Part shown: positions 12,870-25,339 of the stretch, piece after piece
Layout of the letters: the number at the start of each line of letters is the position of its first letter
Numbering within the stretch: the stretch's first letter is position 1
DNA from: Kryptolebias marmoratus
Lineage: Eukaryota > Chordata > Actinopteri > Cyprinodontiformes > Rivulidae
Direction: 5' to 3'
NCBI RefSeq assembly: GCF_001649575.2
Contig: NC_051431.1
Span: forward strand, 8,257,320 to 8,321,319
DNA length: 64,000 nucleotides
Notes under the pieces: model-generated
The model's input: the letters and a program-made list of their open reading frames with translations, nothing else
Database searches by the model: none
Told to the model about the DNA's origin: nothing
Program-made: the position numbers and the translations under genes

Positions 12870-14231
12870 CAGGGGTGGAAATTAAAAATTTTGTCCACCA
12901 GCCATAGTGGCTGGTGGACAAATTTTTTTTTACCAGCCAGTCAAATATTTTACCAGCCACTATTTTTTGTTGTGACAAAAAGTAATTTCATATGATGATG
13001 ATGATGATGGAGGTGGGTGGAAGCAGTTGTGGTGCCCTACAAGCTGAACAACTCATCTTTCTGGACACTGCATGGAAAAAACTTTTCTTATTTTATTTTT
13101 TTTATTTTAAACCATTAAAAGATGCATATCTGTACATAAAAAATTCAGACAAGTGAAATTTATTTCTGTGGAGTGTTTTTGAAGTATTTTTTNNNNNNNN
13201 NNNNNNNNNNNNNNNNNNNNNNNNNNNNNNNNNNNNNNNNNNNNNNNNNNNNNNNNNNNNNNNNNNNNNNNNNNNNNNNNNNNNNNNNNNNNNNNNNNNN
13301 NNNNNNNNNNNNNNNNNNNNNNNNNNNNNNNNNNNNNNNNNNNNNNNNNNNNNNNNNNNNNNNNNNNNNNNNNNNNNNNNNNNNNNNNNNNNNNNNNNNN
13401 NNNNNNNNNNNNNNNNNNNNNNNNNNNNNNNNNNNNNNNNNNNNNNNNNNNNNNNNNNNNNNNNNNNNNNNNNNNNNNNNNNNNNNNNNNNNNNNNNNNN
13501 NNNNNNNNNNNNNNNNNNNNNNNNNNNNNNNNNNNNNNNNNNNNNNNNNNNNNNNNNNNNNNNNNNNNNNNNNNNNNNNNNNNNNNNNNNNNNNNNNNNN
13601 NNNNNNNNNNNNNNNNNNNNNNNNNNNNNNNNNNNNNNNNNNNNNNNNNNNNNNNNNNNNNNNNNNNNNNNNNNNNNNNNNNNNNNNNNNNNNNNNNNNN
13701 NNNNNNNNNNNNNNNNNNNNNNNNNNNNNNNNNNNNNNNNNNNNNNNNNNNNNNNNNNNNNNNNNNNNNNNNNNNNNNNNNNNNNNNNNNNNNNNNNNNN
13801 NNNNNNNNNNNNNNNNNNNNNNNNNNNNNNNNNNNNNNNNNNNNNNNNNNNNNNNNNNNNNNNNNNNNNNNNNNNNNNNNNNNNNNNNNNNNNNNNNNNN
13901 NNNNNNNNNNNNNNNNNNNNNNNNNNNNNNNNNNNNNNNNNNNNNTTTGTTTTTTTAATGAGAAATATTTGCCCCTCTAAACAATTATGTTAATAGATAA
14001 GTCATTATTTACGGAGACGCAGGGGGAACCGTATCTGATGGGGGAATGGGGCTCGACGTAACAACAGCAACTCGAGCACATTGCTGCCCTCTATATGTCA
14101 AGAGGACAAAGAACACCTTTTCTGTTCAAATTGCCAACCCGCCACAGTGGCGTGTGTGTTGATCAAATTCACCTGCCACTTCAAATATTTACCCGCATTT
14201 GGCCGGTGGCGGGTGCTAATTTCCACCCCTG
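12870..14231. mobile_element. hAT-superfamily DNA transposon, probably non-autonomous
   Basis: The left end is CAGGGGTGGAAATTA and the right end is TAATTTCCACCCCTG, a perfect 15-bp terminal inverted repeat starting with the hAT-typical CAG. The perfect duplication GTTACAAT flanks both ends. Subterminal segments are self-complementary: ACCAGCCATAGTGGCTGGTG at the left, and a related GCCACAGTGGCG/GGCCGGTGGCGGG at the right. Total length is 1,362 bp, including a 753-bp run of N (13193-13945), so the interior is largely unknown. The gap estimate leaves too little room for a complete hAT transposase of about 600 residues, which suggests a non-autonomous derivative unless the gap size is only nominal. 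An (ATG)n run lies at 12992-13009. Confidence 0.95.
13193..13945. other. assembly gap (753 N)
   Basis: Run of N within the hAT element. A 261-codon open frame drawn across it is an artefact. Confidence 0.99.
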
Positions 14232-14239
14232 GTTACAAT
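14232..14239 (+). repeat. 8-bp target site duplication (right) of the hAT element
   Basis: GTTACAAT, identical to 12862-12869. Confidence 0.95.
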
Positions 14240-15180
14240 ACATTTGTAAAATTTGTTTGATTATTTTAGATTGTAATGCACAAATTCAGAAACTGAAAAG
14301 GAAAAATGAGAGTGAATATTTTTTGTTTGTTTTCTCATATGTATTAGACTTCAGTGAACATTGTTTGTGCTCAAAATTTCAGTCCCAGTCCCATTTCCAT
14401 TGGGAAATTCTGATATTTATTCAGTTTGTTGCTACGTGACAACATAAATAATTTCTATTTTTAAAGGTAGATTTCAGCCCTGTTACCCGTGTGATTCATT
14501 TAAAGGACACATTTTTCAGTCTTTCAGTGCGTTGACCTTTTGTGGAAGAGATGAAGTCAGGGAGGTTTTGTTCAGGTTGACTTACCAAAGCTAAGAACCT
14601 GCTCCTAGCAAACATAAAGAACTCATAAATTTCACTGGATAGTGGATATTGCAGCTTAAGTTTACTTTCTGAACTCAAGGAGTGATGGTTTTTTCTTGTT
14701 GCCAAAAATGACCAAGCTTATTTAACGATCCATCTCTCTTGAACAGACAGCAAAACGTTTCTGAGAAGCACTGCATACTTGTTATTTTTAATCCAGTCCT
14801 GACACACGCCTGGGTGTTGGTCTGAATGTTTACAGCATCTAAAACCTGATTATGTTTTGTGCAGTGCAGAGCTTACACAAGTCTGTCACTGACACTAAAG
14901 GGCTTGGTCTTTTTCACCCAATAATACTTAGGAGCATTTTGGTTTACGACTCGAGTTTGTTGTCACAGAGCATTGTCATAATTGTATGCATATGTTTGTT
15001 AAAAATGCTGTGTTTGAGCTATATTTCTTTTAGCACGATGATGTATTGCACAGAACAGATGGCATAGAGTTTTGCTTTATCTCCTGTTGGAGACTGCTGT
15101 CCGACATGACTTTGATTTTGCCTCTCTATACAAAACAGATTCTTTGTTAAAGATGGAGGTTGTGATTTTTAAGCCACTAA
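14240..15180. other. non-coding
   Basis: No exon or mobile element is recognised. The right part leads into the AATAAA/poly-A structure listed next. Confidence 0.45.
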
Positions 15181-15238
15181 AATAAAGAAGATCGTCATGA
15201 TTCTGTATGCGTCCTCAGTAAAAAAAAAAAAAAAAAAA
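15181..15238 (+). other. AATAAA followed by a genomic A19 tract (retrocopy-like 3' end)
   Basis: AATAAA at 15181-15186 is followed 34 bases later by 19 uninterrupted adenines (15220-15238). This is the spacing of a polyadenylated transcript copied back into DNA. I could not identify a parental gene in the preceding 350 bp and see no clear target duplication, so a chance association is possible. Confidence 0.4.
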
Positions 15239-18164
15239 GATTGTGATGTTTGTGCACAGCACCGGCTCTCTCAGTAGGGGAAACAACGGAGTAGGTAGGG
15301 ATGTTGGACACAGCTGCATTAGTCAGCAGACAACCAGCGGTATTCAGGTTCACAATCATAAACTATGCGCTCAGAGATGCCTGATGAATCACTACCCATT
15401 TTCTTTTTTGTCACGGAAAGATGATAGCTGGGAGCAAATTCACGAACAATTCAGCAAATGTGTAAGTCTTTGCTTTAACAAAAACTTAATTATGAAGGAC
15501 TATGTTTAGAAAGTGCCCTCTTTACTTGTTTTTTGTAACATATATCCTAACATTTCAGAGCAATTTGAGCCTGCTTCAGTGGAAATGAGGACAAAGGCAA
15601 TAAACATTGACATAAGTCAGTACATTTTTGCTAAAAGAGTACGATAGTGATTTTGTTCAGGTTTTGTGTCAAATCAGTAAGTTTTCATGATCTACTCTTT
15701 AATTGTTGGTGCTCTGAATAATTGCAACTATTTATCATGTTCCTGTGTAATTACGGTTGCCCTGGCAGAGCTGGAATATGTTACTAATGATTGTTCAGAT
15801 TTTCTGGCGTGAGATGATGGTTGGCTCTTGTATTATTTTTGGTTTCCATGTGAGCTGATGCAGCTTTTGGCCTCTCATTTGTAAAACACATCCATTTTTT
15901 AAAAACTAGAAAGTCATTTCAATTTAGAGAGGTGATCAATTTGGTGACTTTTTTTGTAGCTCAGTTTTTGTTCTGTTCATAATCCAGAACTAAAACCACA
16001 AAAAAGGGATCAGATTTCTTTTTTCTACTTCATTCATGAGTTTCTTGGTCTTGGAATTGTTAAAGCTGCTTTATTTGAAGTACAATCAGTGTTTTGTACG
16101 CCAAGTAGAAGTGTGTTTGCATCTGTTTACGGCTAAAATGGAGAGAGAAAATCAGGCTTTTGATTGCAGGTCCTATTTCACAAAGATTCATGCTCATTTC
16201 AAAATATACAGACTTTTAAATTTTAAATTTAAAGTACAATTTTACCTTTGTGTTTACATACAGCTTCAAGCATAATTCTATGTACTTTGTTTATCTGTGC
16301 TCTGGTTCGAGAATCCAAACTGCCCATCTTATTTCTATGATTTCTTTCTGAAAATTGCTCTTCTGTTTGAAATAAAATTTGTTTTTCTGATTCAGGTTAG
16401 GGCAGTCGTACATGATGGAAAAGAAGCTGAACCTCATAAGAGAAAAGTAAAAAAACTACACAAGGAATAATTTCCCCCTAATGATGTGTGTTATTTGTTG
16501 CGTATCATGGTGTTATTTTGCCCACAAAACTGAGAAGCGCTTTGTCGCCAAAAACGCCTAAAAAGGAATGTTTATTATCACAGTGATAATAACGAGATGT
16601 ATAATTTAAGGACAGTAATGTGGTTTTATTGTTAGCTTAGCTGCAAACCTGCAGTTTTCTCCTTAAATGTAGTTTAGTGAAAACATTCAGTAATTTTGTG
16701 TTTCGGATGCTCTGTTTTGCTTTTGTGCTCCTTTGATATTAGAATGTGTAAAATGTATTATTTTTGCTTTGGCTTTGAGTTAACATTTACCACACCTTAA
16801 AAAGGCTTTTTATGGGTGAATATTCGGAGGGAGGACTTCATTTTTCACTAAAAACGTACACTACTTTTAATACACAAGAACAAGCCTCTGTTTGTATCTT
16901 TTAAATAGGGAATCGTGCTTGTCAAAGTAATTTTTTTCATTCACAGTTGATATTGTTGTTTCTGTTTGAGTTCTGAACAACAAATCCTTTGGAGGCAGGA
17001 TGTTTTTATATAAAAAAGTAAAGGATAATGGGATAGTGGCAGTGTGACTCAATATTGAGCTGCCTCGGGGTACGTTTGGTGCTTATCTCTGACCTCATGT
17101 GGAATGTGTATGATGTGGTCTCCCAGCAGCATACAAATATACATATTGTATTGTTATCAGATGTGTTACAGCTCTACAATAGGCTTATGAATATTGTAAA
17201 GGTATATTCTTTTTAACATAATAGGCTTTATGAAAAAAATTATAATTAAACCGGATGGGGAGAAAAATGAATTAAGGACAATTCAAGTTGGATTGACACT
17301 CATTTTGTGGCACTTTTCTGTTTAATGCCATCTTTATGTAAAAGTTCTGTGCAATTGTGCATTGATGTGAACAGCTAATGGGAAATAATTCTTACACTAT
17401 GTGAAAGACATACGCCAAGGATCCCTCTCTTTGTGCGGCATATACCCTTATTCTGTTTCAGCTAGAGAGAGAAACAGGAGAACAGAAAACGTGGAGATAT
17501 CCCATGGTGTGCACACCCACAGCGTTTGACTTCACTATATTATATTTTAAATTATTATTTTTGTGTGTGGTCTCACATAACTTTCTAAGAGGATATTTTG
17601 AAAAGTTAAAAACTGATTACATCTATTGAAAAACTTTGCACATCAATTTATCTGATAAGATTAAATTTTAATGCAGCAGTGTGATATTTTCTCCCCCCTT
17701 CCAATCTACAAGCTTTTCATTATGTACTGCCTTTGAAATCCACCCCTTAATTAAAATTTCGCGTCATTCAAGGAATTATGTGAAGCTGCAGGGTTAAGCT
17801 GCTTTGCTGTGATGCCATGAAAATACATTATGTGTGAAACACTCCATGTAAAGGCACTTAAAAAGTGAATATTTATCATCAAATATGCATTACTTTCTAT
17901 CGCTGGATAACTGTCACTGTTTTTCAAGGTAAAACGAAAAAATTAAACGGCACATATTTTTAGACCCCAATATTAAAAAATTCCAGAGTTTTGGCATGAC
18001 AGACCAGAAACTTTATATTTTATGGGCCATTGGTTTACCTATTACTGAAAAGATTATGGTGCATTTGTCAAGCCCAAAGGGAAATCCAAAGCTCCAGTAA
18101 AATGGACCTTTATTATTATCGCTTGCTGCCGAAAGGTGAAGGCGGACAATAATGTTTCTGCCCA
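15239..18164. other. 2.9 kb of non-coding DNA
   Basis: No exon or element is recognised. A near-perfect palindrome with 10-bp arms lies at 16572-16592. Short open frames (up to 88 codons) have no recognisable content. Confidence 0.45.
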
Positions 18165-18188
18165 TGTGTGTGTGTGTGTGTGTGTGTG
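18165..18188. repeat. (TG)12 microsatellite
   Basis: Uninterrupted TG run. It directly abuts the TG-associated end of the dispersed repeat copy that follows and probably belongs to that element. Confidence 0.9.
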
Positions 18189-18190
18189 TT

Positions 18191-18625
18191 TCACAAGATG
18201 AAATTTAATGAAACCTGCACAAAGTAATCATCAGATGCACATCTACAACTGATTGACTTTTGAATTTAACCTGATTTAAGACTGCTGCCGCAGCCAACTG
18301 ACCTTAGAAAACACAAAAATCGTTCTAATTCAGTCAATTTAACAGATATTGTACTAAAATTTGGTTGTAGATGAGTCATTAACAACACATACTCTAAGTG
18401 CTGCTAAATGCACACCCTGCCTTAAAACTTTAGCGTTGCCTTTAAGAGTCAGCCCTGTTTCTCTGTTAGCAAAATATCTTATGAACCACTGAATTTATTT
18501 TAATGAAACCTTCAGAAAGTGAAACTGATTAACCCAATTTGTGATGGCTGCCACAGCTAATCCACGTCAGTCAACACAAATTTTATAACTCAGTCAGTTT
18601 TACAGATATTGAGACATTTTACATT
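18191..18625 (+). repeat. dispersed ~300-bp-monomer repeat, copy 3 (two monomers)
   Basis: Plus-oriented, with two successive monomers. The first runs from 18191. The second begins at GTTAGCAAAATATCTTATG (18465), about 275 bp later. Both contain AATGAAACCT, the CCACAGCTAAT-like core and AACTCAGTCAGTTTTACAGA. The second monomer breaks off where a GGATG-tailed repeat end joins it. Confidence 0.85.
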
Positions 18626-18630
18626 TTACA

Positions 18631-18660
18631 GAAGCAGGTAAAGAAAATGGATGGATGGAC
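18631..18660 (+). repeat. short GGATG-tailed repeat end
   Basis: GAAGCAGGTAAAGAAAATGG runs into ATGGATGGA. These are the last 30 bases of the composite SINE/LINE-tail family, joined directly to the dispersed repeat. Confidence 0.6.
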
Positions 18661-21600
18661 AATAGATTGAGCATAACGTTATTTTAAAGGTTTGACCAAA
18701 ATGGCTCCAACATGAAAGCCAGTGGGCGATATGTATTTCCTCAAGGAATGCCAGGCCTTTAATTTTGTTTATTTATTGAAAGTGTCACGATACAAGTAAG
18801 TTCAACCCCTGCACATTTACATATTGTCAGCATAACAAGACACCCAGATGTCTTTCCTAATCTGTCATTTAAAACCCAAATCAGGGTTTAATTCATTCTG
18901 AATGGTTGTTTAAACATAAAAACCATCACAGCATCCCATTCTCCTCTAAAAGCTACTGACAGAGTGCCACAGGCTCTGGTCACTTTCATTATAATGGACA
19001 GCTGAGGAGATTTGGTTTCTGCTGGAGTCACCAGGCAGCTGTAATCAGGAGCATGGCTCTCTCTCGATCTTGCTCAGTAATTAGAAACAGGGAGGATGTA
19101 GAGAAGAGCATTTATTTAACCCTTACACCCCCCCACCTTTTTTTTTAAAGAAATAAATCTTGTTCTTTTCAGGCATCTCTCTTGCACATCTTCATTTTCT
19201 CTGTATGCCCAAGGTCTTCTTTGACATATTGTCAAATGTATGTGTTCATATAGATTTAGATTTGCAAGATTAAAACATAAAGCCCAAATATTCAAATATT
19301 ATTTAAAATAAATTTTACAAGTAGTGTTTAGAAAAGTTAGTTGTTCATGCCACACCTAATTCTGTATGTCAGCTGGGATTCTTGGCTTGCTGCCCTCAAC
19401 ATGTGCACTGAGGGAATCCCAAATTCCTGTCGTAAAAAGCACAGGAAGCTGTGACCTCTTTTGAAAGACTATGAATCATCCTGTTATCTCCATCTCCTCA
19501 GTGGCAGGGACTCTCATTCCGGCATATCGCTGTCGAGCTGGGGATTGGTAAATGCAATGCTTCTGGTTCTGAGATTGCACTGGCATTCTCAGAACTGAAT
19601 TGTGGAATCAAATTTGCATGCCTGCAGATACGCACACAAAATTAAGCACCAAAGCCGCCAGGAGAAAGTTGATACAGGAAGTAGCCTAAATCACACAAAA
19701 GGTAGAATTATAAAAAAAGAAAAAAGATCTGTTCAGTAATAGCCTTTTTAACTGTGTAGTCTCAGGCTGGAGTAATGAAGCACAGACAGTCATTAGTATG
19801 CCCTATGGGTGTCTAGTCAAATTACCTCTTGGCCTTGCTGCTGTGACTCAAAACAACTAGCCCTTCCAGTCAGCTGATTAAATGCAGCAAATCTCTACGC
19901 TTGCTGATTTCCCCCTAATTGGTGTTGAAACCTCAAGCCAAGTTTACACTCAAAATATCATTCTTGGGATTTCCATTTAATTTGTACTATATTCAGCCTC
20001 ACCAGGGATCTAATTTATTTGCAACAGCTGAATTTGAAAGACGGCTGCAAATTGAGAAGATACAACATTTCGGGTTCAGTTGCGCTAGAATATTCCTACT
20101 GTAGCCTCTCACAATGACTTCCACATTTCACTTTAATTAGTTTTATTTGTTCTTGCACGGCCACTGGGTGTGTGTCGTCCTCACAAACACATCTGGACAG
20201 AAAGGGATTCAGAGCCATGGGCGTCTATGAATTAGCAGTCACTTGCAGAGTGACTTATTTGAGAGCTGGTCGCAGAATTTGCTTAACATTTGCTTTTGAA
20301 ACGCATTAATCCTTATGTCTAATTACTTAGGTGTCGTCATTTATTCTTATGAAGCAAGACTTCATAAATATTTGTTTGATAGGAGGAGAAGACGGTGATC
20401 CTCTTTCCAATCTGTGTGCAGGAAAAGGATGAGCTGCAAAGGTCACTTCATTACCTCTGACAGACACAATAGATATTTTACTTGCATTTCTCTGTCATGG
20501 CTACTGCCAGAATATATACAAAGGGTCAGACCCCACATCAGCTTTGTATCCTCAAGCATGAAATTATATCCAAGCCTCTTTTAGTAAGCTGCTGTGACAA
20601 TGATATGTCTGTTTTTGTTTACCCAACAAAAATAAATATTGTAGATAGTGGGGAAAATCCACGATCAGTATAACATCAAGCCATTTCCAGGTTTTAATGA
20701 TTGTGTTCATACATGAACCAGGGAAAGGGAAATTGTAATCCACTGGCAGTGTTCACAGGTTGCTTAATTGAATTCTGGTAAAAAAAAAAAAGGGTTTAGG
20801 CTGGCCAGCCGCCAGCATGCTAAACAAATCTTGCTTGTGCCAAATTAGTGTTTTCCAAGTTAGATTTAAAATACTTCATGCTGTGTAAAGTTGTCTAATA
20901 ATGGTTGTCACAGATAAATGAGAACAATCTGGATTAAGAATTTGTTGGTGGACGTCCCAGAAAACCTACAACACTGTATGTCTTCATGTAAGATGACCTC
21001 TGCTTTTTTTTTTTTTTTCCCAGTGAGAAAAAGACAGATGTGATTTTTGCACCGTTAATGATGGTGACATTTCTAAATGTCTTTTAAAATAGACCACCTT
21101 GCCTGTCTTTGAGACTGGAGTTGGGACACCTGGTGGTCAGAAGCTGGCCAGGGGCCCAAGAGATGGAGAAAAGGCTAACCTTTTAAAATAATACGAGATT
21201 AGGTCATTCATCCTTGTCTCAGCGTTTTTCATTGTCGGGTTTTGTGCGGAGAAAAATAAAAATAAAATCACAGCAATCTCGAGGCATCTGCTACAGAAAG
21301 CTAAACTCCAAGATTAGGTTTCATGCCGCCCATCTAAAACATACAGCACAATACATATAAAGCAGCAAAACGCTGGAAAGACTTATTGCCCCACAGCGTG
21401 GTTCTCTTCTCTTACACTTTGCACCAGTTATTCCCCAAAGTGCAAGGTCAGTTCTTATCTCAGTTAACATATTGATTCTGTGAAGTCATTGTGTGGAGAA
21501 TGCTATCCAGAAGGTATTTCAGATTGTTTTCCCCTGTCAGGGTTTTAGCTTTTTACAGTGTGTTACATATCACATTGCTGTCTTGCAGTCTGCTGAGTGA

Positions 21601-22422
21601 CTACCATTTGCTGAAAAGGCAGTTCTCATCTGAAAACCATGTCATTAATTATTCTAGTTTAAGTAGCTTGACTTGTGAATTTCTGGATGATTTTTTTTTT
21701 CAGAAGTGATGATTAATTCGCCATCCTTTTTTCAGAACCAGCAAAACAGTTTTGTGTTCCTCCTAATTTAATGTTCATCTTTATATACTCTGATCATCAG
21801 GCTGTCAGTGGGAAATACCTCACGATGGTGTGCAGCAGATTTCTCAGAACGATACTGTGATTTTAATTCCCTCAGTGTTACTATTTATAATATTTAAATT
21901 AACCATGGTTCTGTGTTCAAATAAAGCTCCAGACACCAGCTCAGTGTTAACTTGCTGTTAATTTGCTGCATGTGTCACTTGATGACTGCAGGAATAATTA
22001 GCACCTGACTAAATATCCCAAGTGGTGATCTAAGACTCACAATGATCACTTAAATTTCATTTTAACACTTTAGACAGGTTAAAGAAAAATAGCCATTTAA
22101 TTTTTAAAAACGCAGGTCTGTCTGAACAGTTTAGATTTTGTATTATCCACATATTTCCTAAGAAACAGGAACATTATTCAAATATATACAATAACAAAAT
22201 GCATTAGTAATCAAAATCCTTTATTTCCTAATTATTGAAGGGCATTTTTTAATCACTGTAAATCCCATAACTGCTGTTAATTGGTATTAACTAAGGCATA
22301 AAAAACTGCTTCTTCAATCTGTTGATATTTCAAACAAAAGATTTTAAAATGCAAATTTACTTCCTTTATATACTTTAAATAGTTTGTTGCCTGCCACAAA
22401 AACACAACTTGTTTAGTGCAAC
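18661..22422. other. 3.8 kb of non-coding DNA, candidate conserved segments
   Basis: No exon or mobile element is recognised. The stretches 19,360-19,640 and 20,150-20,470 are of high complexity, lack repeats and contain several homeodomain-type cores (ATTAATCC, TAATTA), so they are candidate conserved non-coding elements. Conservation cannot be tested here. A T-run lies at 21006-21018. Confidence 0.4.
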
Positions 22423-22879
22423 TGTCACAATCCATGTTTTAGGTTGTTTTTGTGACAGTTTTTTGTTTTCTATGTTGTGTTTATTTCTGTTGATTTTGTT
22501 TGGGTCGTTATGCTTCCTTGTGTTTAGTTGACTCCTTGCTCCTCTGTGCCATTAGCCACTTCCTCCCATAAGTAAATTTCCATAGTCATCCTGCCACACC
22601 CGTCTTCACCTACCTTTTAGCCATCAGTCACTTTTCTCCAATCTTCCCATCCGCCCCTGGCTTTATATTCTCTCCACCTTAATTCATGCAGTGATCTGTC
22701 ATTGTGCTTTCATGCCATGCTGGGTTTTCCTCCGTGTCATTCCTCCAGTGTTCGTTTTAAGTTTTTTGCTGCCACAACAGCGTTTTGTTTCAGTCCTTAT
22801 TTCAATAAAACCTGAAGTTTGTTCCTGAGTTCTTTGCATCAGTCTGCATTTCTGGGTTATACCTCTGTGAAACTTGACA
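22423..22879 (+). mobile_element. probable solo LTR
   Basis: A 457-bp segment starting TGTCACAATC and ending AACTTGACA, so it has TG...CA termini with the inverted pentamer TGTCA/TGACA. Within it a TATA-like GGCTTTATATTCTC (about 22659-22672) is followed about 130 bp later by AATAAA (22804-22809), the promoter and poly(A) order of an LTR. The flanks GCAAC (left) and ACAAC (right) form an imperfect 5-bp duplication. Pyrimidine-rich CCACACCCGTCTTCACC segments recall fish gypsy-type LTRs. No internal retroelement sequence adjoins either side, hence solo. The alternative is another dispersed repeat with similar ends. Confidence 0.55.
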
Positions 22880-25339
22880 ACAACCATATTTTATAGATTT
22901 TACTTTAGCTAATCAGCTATTCAGACTTGTCATATGGGTAAACTGTTATTTAACATTCAAAAAAAAAAAATGAAGAAGACAGAGAGACTTAAACAAAAGT
23001 GTTTGTAATTTTACAGATTCAACATGTTACTTTGTCTGAAGATGTTTGTAGTGCACAGAAGAAAATGGGGGTTTTTGGTTTAGCCGTCTTCATGGATTAC
23101 AGACTCTTTAAATAACTGGTCAACTTTACCTCTGCTCATTCTTCCAGTGTGTGGCCCACCATCTTCACGTGACCGGCAGCCTAACATTAACTTTTTAGGG
23201 GGTGTTAACTTGTGCAGCTTTCTTCTCTCCTTCATCTTCTGCTCTGAAGGCCACGAGACTGATAATGAAAAGTTGCAGTGATGAAAGATTGATAATGGCA
23301 TGACCTTGTTTTGATGAATTTGGCTTGCAAAATATTTTGCTCTGTTATTGTGAAAGTTTTTAAGTCATTCTATTAGGCTTAAAGAATAAACATGTCAATG
23401 CCAATTCAAATTAATAATTTCACACATTAATCATCATGTGAGCGAGTTGTGACGTCTACATTTACACTGGCATTACTAGAGGCATTTTAAACTCACTGCA
23501 GCTCCTCTCATAAACAGCAGGTTCCATAATGATGAAAATAGTACCACCAGAAGAAGTCATGCAGAAAGTGTTTTTTATCTATAGAGGGTTTCAATTTATC
23601 TACACCACCAAGTTAAAACCTTGGTGAAAACTTTGCAGATCTTTTAATTATTATATTTAAAGCAATACATTTGCCAATATAAATACCCCAGGATATGGTA
23701 TTATCATATTACCACCCTTTCCTTTTTTGAACTCTGTTATCTATAACGCATTCAACTTTCAGTTTTTTCCTTTCTGAGTGGCATTCAGAGGGCGCAGTTT
23801 TAATAGAGTTCTGAAAAAGTTCACGCTATTGTTTTAATATTGTTAGACTAAAATTTTTATTAGATTCCAAAACTTTACACTTTGAGAAAGTCAAAACAGC
23901 TGCAGGGAGTTGGAACCCTGGTCTCCATTTGTGAGTCAGAGGCATCTGAGCCTCCAGTCTTAGACCTCATGTCATTCCCATTTAATATTTTCATTACACT
24001 GATTACACACGGAAGGCTTTCTAAAACCCATGTCATTGTTGTAGCAAATTTAACTCTCTGCCCTCAGGAAATTAACTGGGCGATGTTGACCTTTGGCGAG
24101 ATGAAGATAAATCCCTAATTTGGGCGATAGTTTTTTCATGAGGACACCACCATCTTGAAATAGAATAAACTGTTTTATCATGCTTCACTTGTGCTTGAGC
24201 AGTAAAACAGTGCAGCAATTAGAGCTCTGTGGTGCTCATCTGCCACCTCCTCCTTTATTCCTTCTTCTTTTGCGCATCACAACTTAAAGCTTATGTTCAC
24301 AGTTGGAACATCAAAATACTGTTCTGAGCTCGATCCAGTCAAATTACCTTTATATTCTTTAATACGAGTTGTATAATTTCTGCTTTTCTTTTTTCATTTT
24401 CAGGGCCTTTTGCTGAATTTGTTACCAAATTGTAATTGTTTTCTTTTACCTTTCTCTTTTTGCATGCAAGCGTAGCAAGCACATGCATTATTCACTGTTT
24501 AAACCTGAACACTTATGAAAAACAACCATGCGGGATGAAACCAGTCAGAAGAGTAGAAATACCACTAAAATATTAACAAAGAATACCTGTTAGACCCAAT
24601 TTCCTTGAAACATTTACGCCTCTTATAGTCTTAAAAGCCGGAAATCACACAGTGTCAAGTGCCTTGCTGCACAAACACCAATTTTTCTGCTGAGCTTTTT
24701 TGGTTTGATTACAGTCTCTTCTAACTGGCAGGATGTCACCTACCACACAATTAAACCAACAGGTTCCTTGTCTTAATACAATGTTTTCTCTCTTCTTTGC
24801 AGTCGCAAGATAATTTAAAGTAATTAGAATACTTGTTTTTGCCAGAGAACAAAGTGTTGTTCAGCTGGATGTTAATAGATTCCAAGTAATTTCACAGAAA
24901 AGAGTGGTCTTTGGCTTTTGTATTGAAAAAATTAACAATGCAGGCTTATTATTTGAATTATCCTACTCCTTAATCACTGTGAATGTCTTTGCCGTCTCCT
25001 CCAAACAGTGTGCAAAACCAGTCATTATCAAATTGTCTCCATAAATGTTGGCTTTCTATGAACTGCAAGTCAACACTGCAGTTTTATTTCAGTGTGAATC
25101 TGTTTCATTACCACTGCTGTTAAATTATTAACTGTGTAGATGTGTATATTCGTCAACAATGTATGCTTTGTGTAGAAAGTCAGGTGAAAGTGTAATTTCA
25201 ACAACTTTATAAAAGGTTTTAACTGTGTCATAGGTATTTCATAGAAATATAGTAATTAGGATTTACAGTACATTAAATTTGCACAAGTTCTTTGATATTA
25301 TTGTTTTAATTTTAGTTTATTTCAGTGGAGTTTATGCCA
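22880..25339. other. 2.5 kb of non-coding DNA
   Basis: No exon or element is recognised. Open frames are 78 codons or shorter and without recognisable domains. Confidence 0.45.

Noticed and set aside
12990..13010. (ATG)n run considered as a retroelement tail
   Set aside because: It is internal to the hAT element, so it is a simple repeat within that insertion.
13173..13958. 261-codon open frame
   Set aside because: It spans the run of N; the frame is an artefact of the assembly gap.
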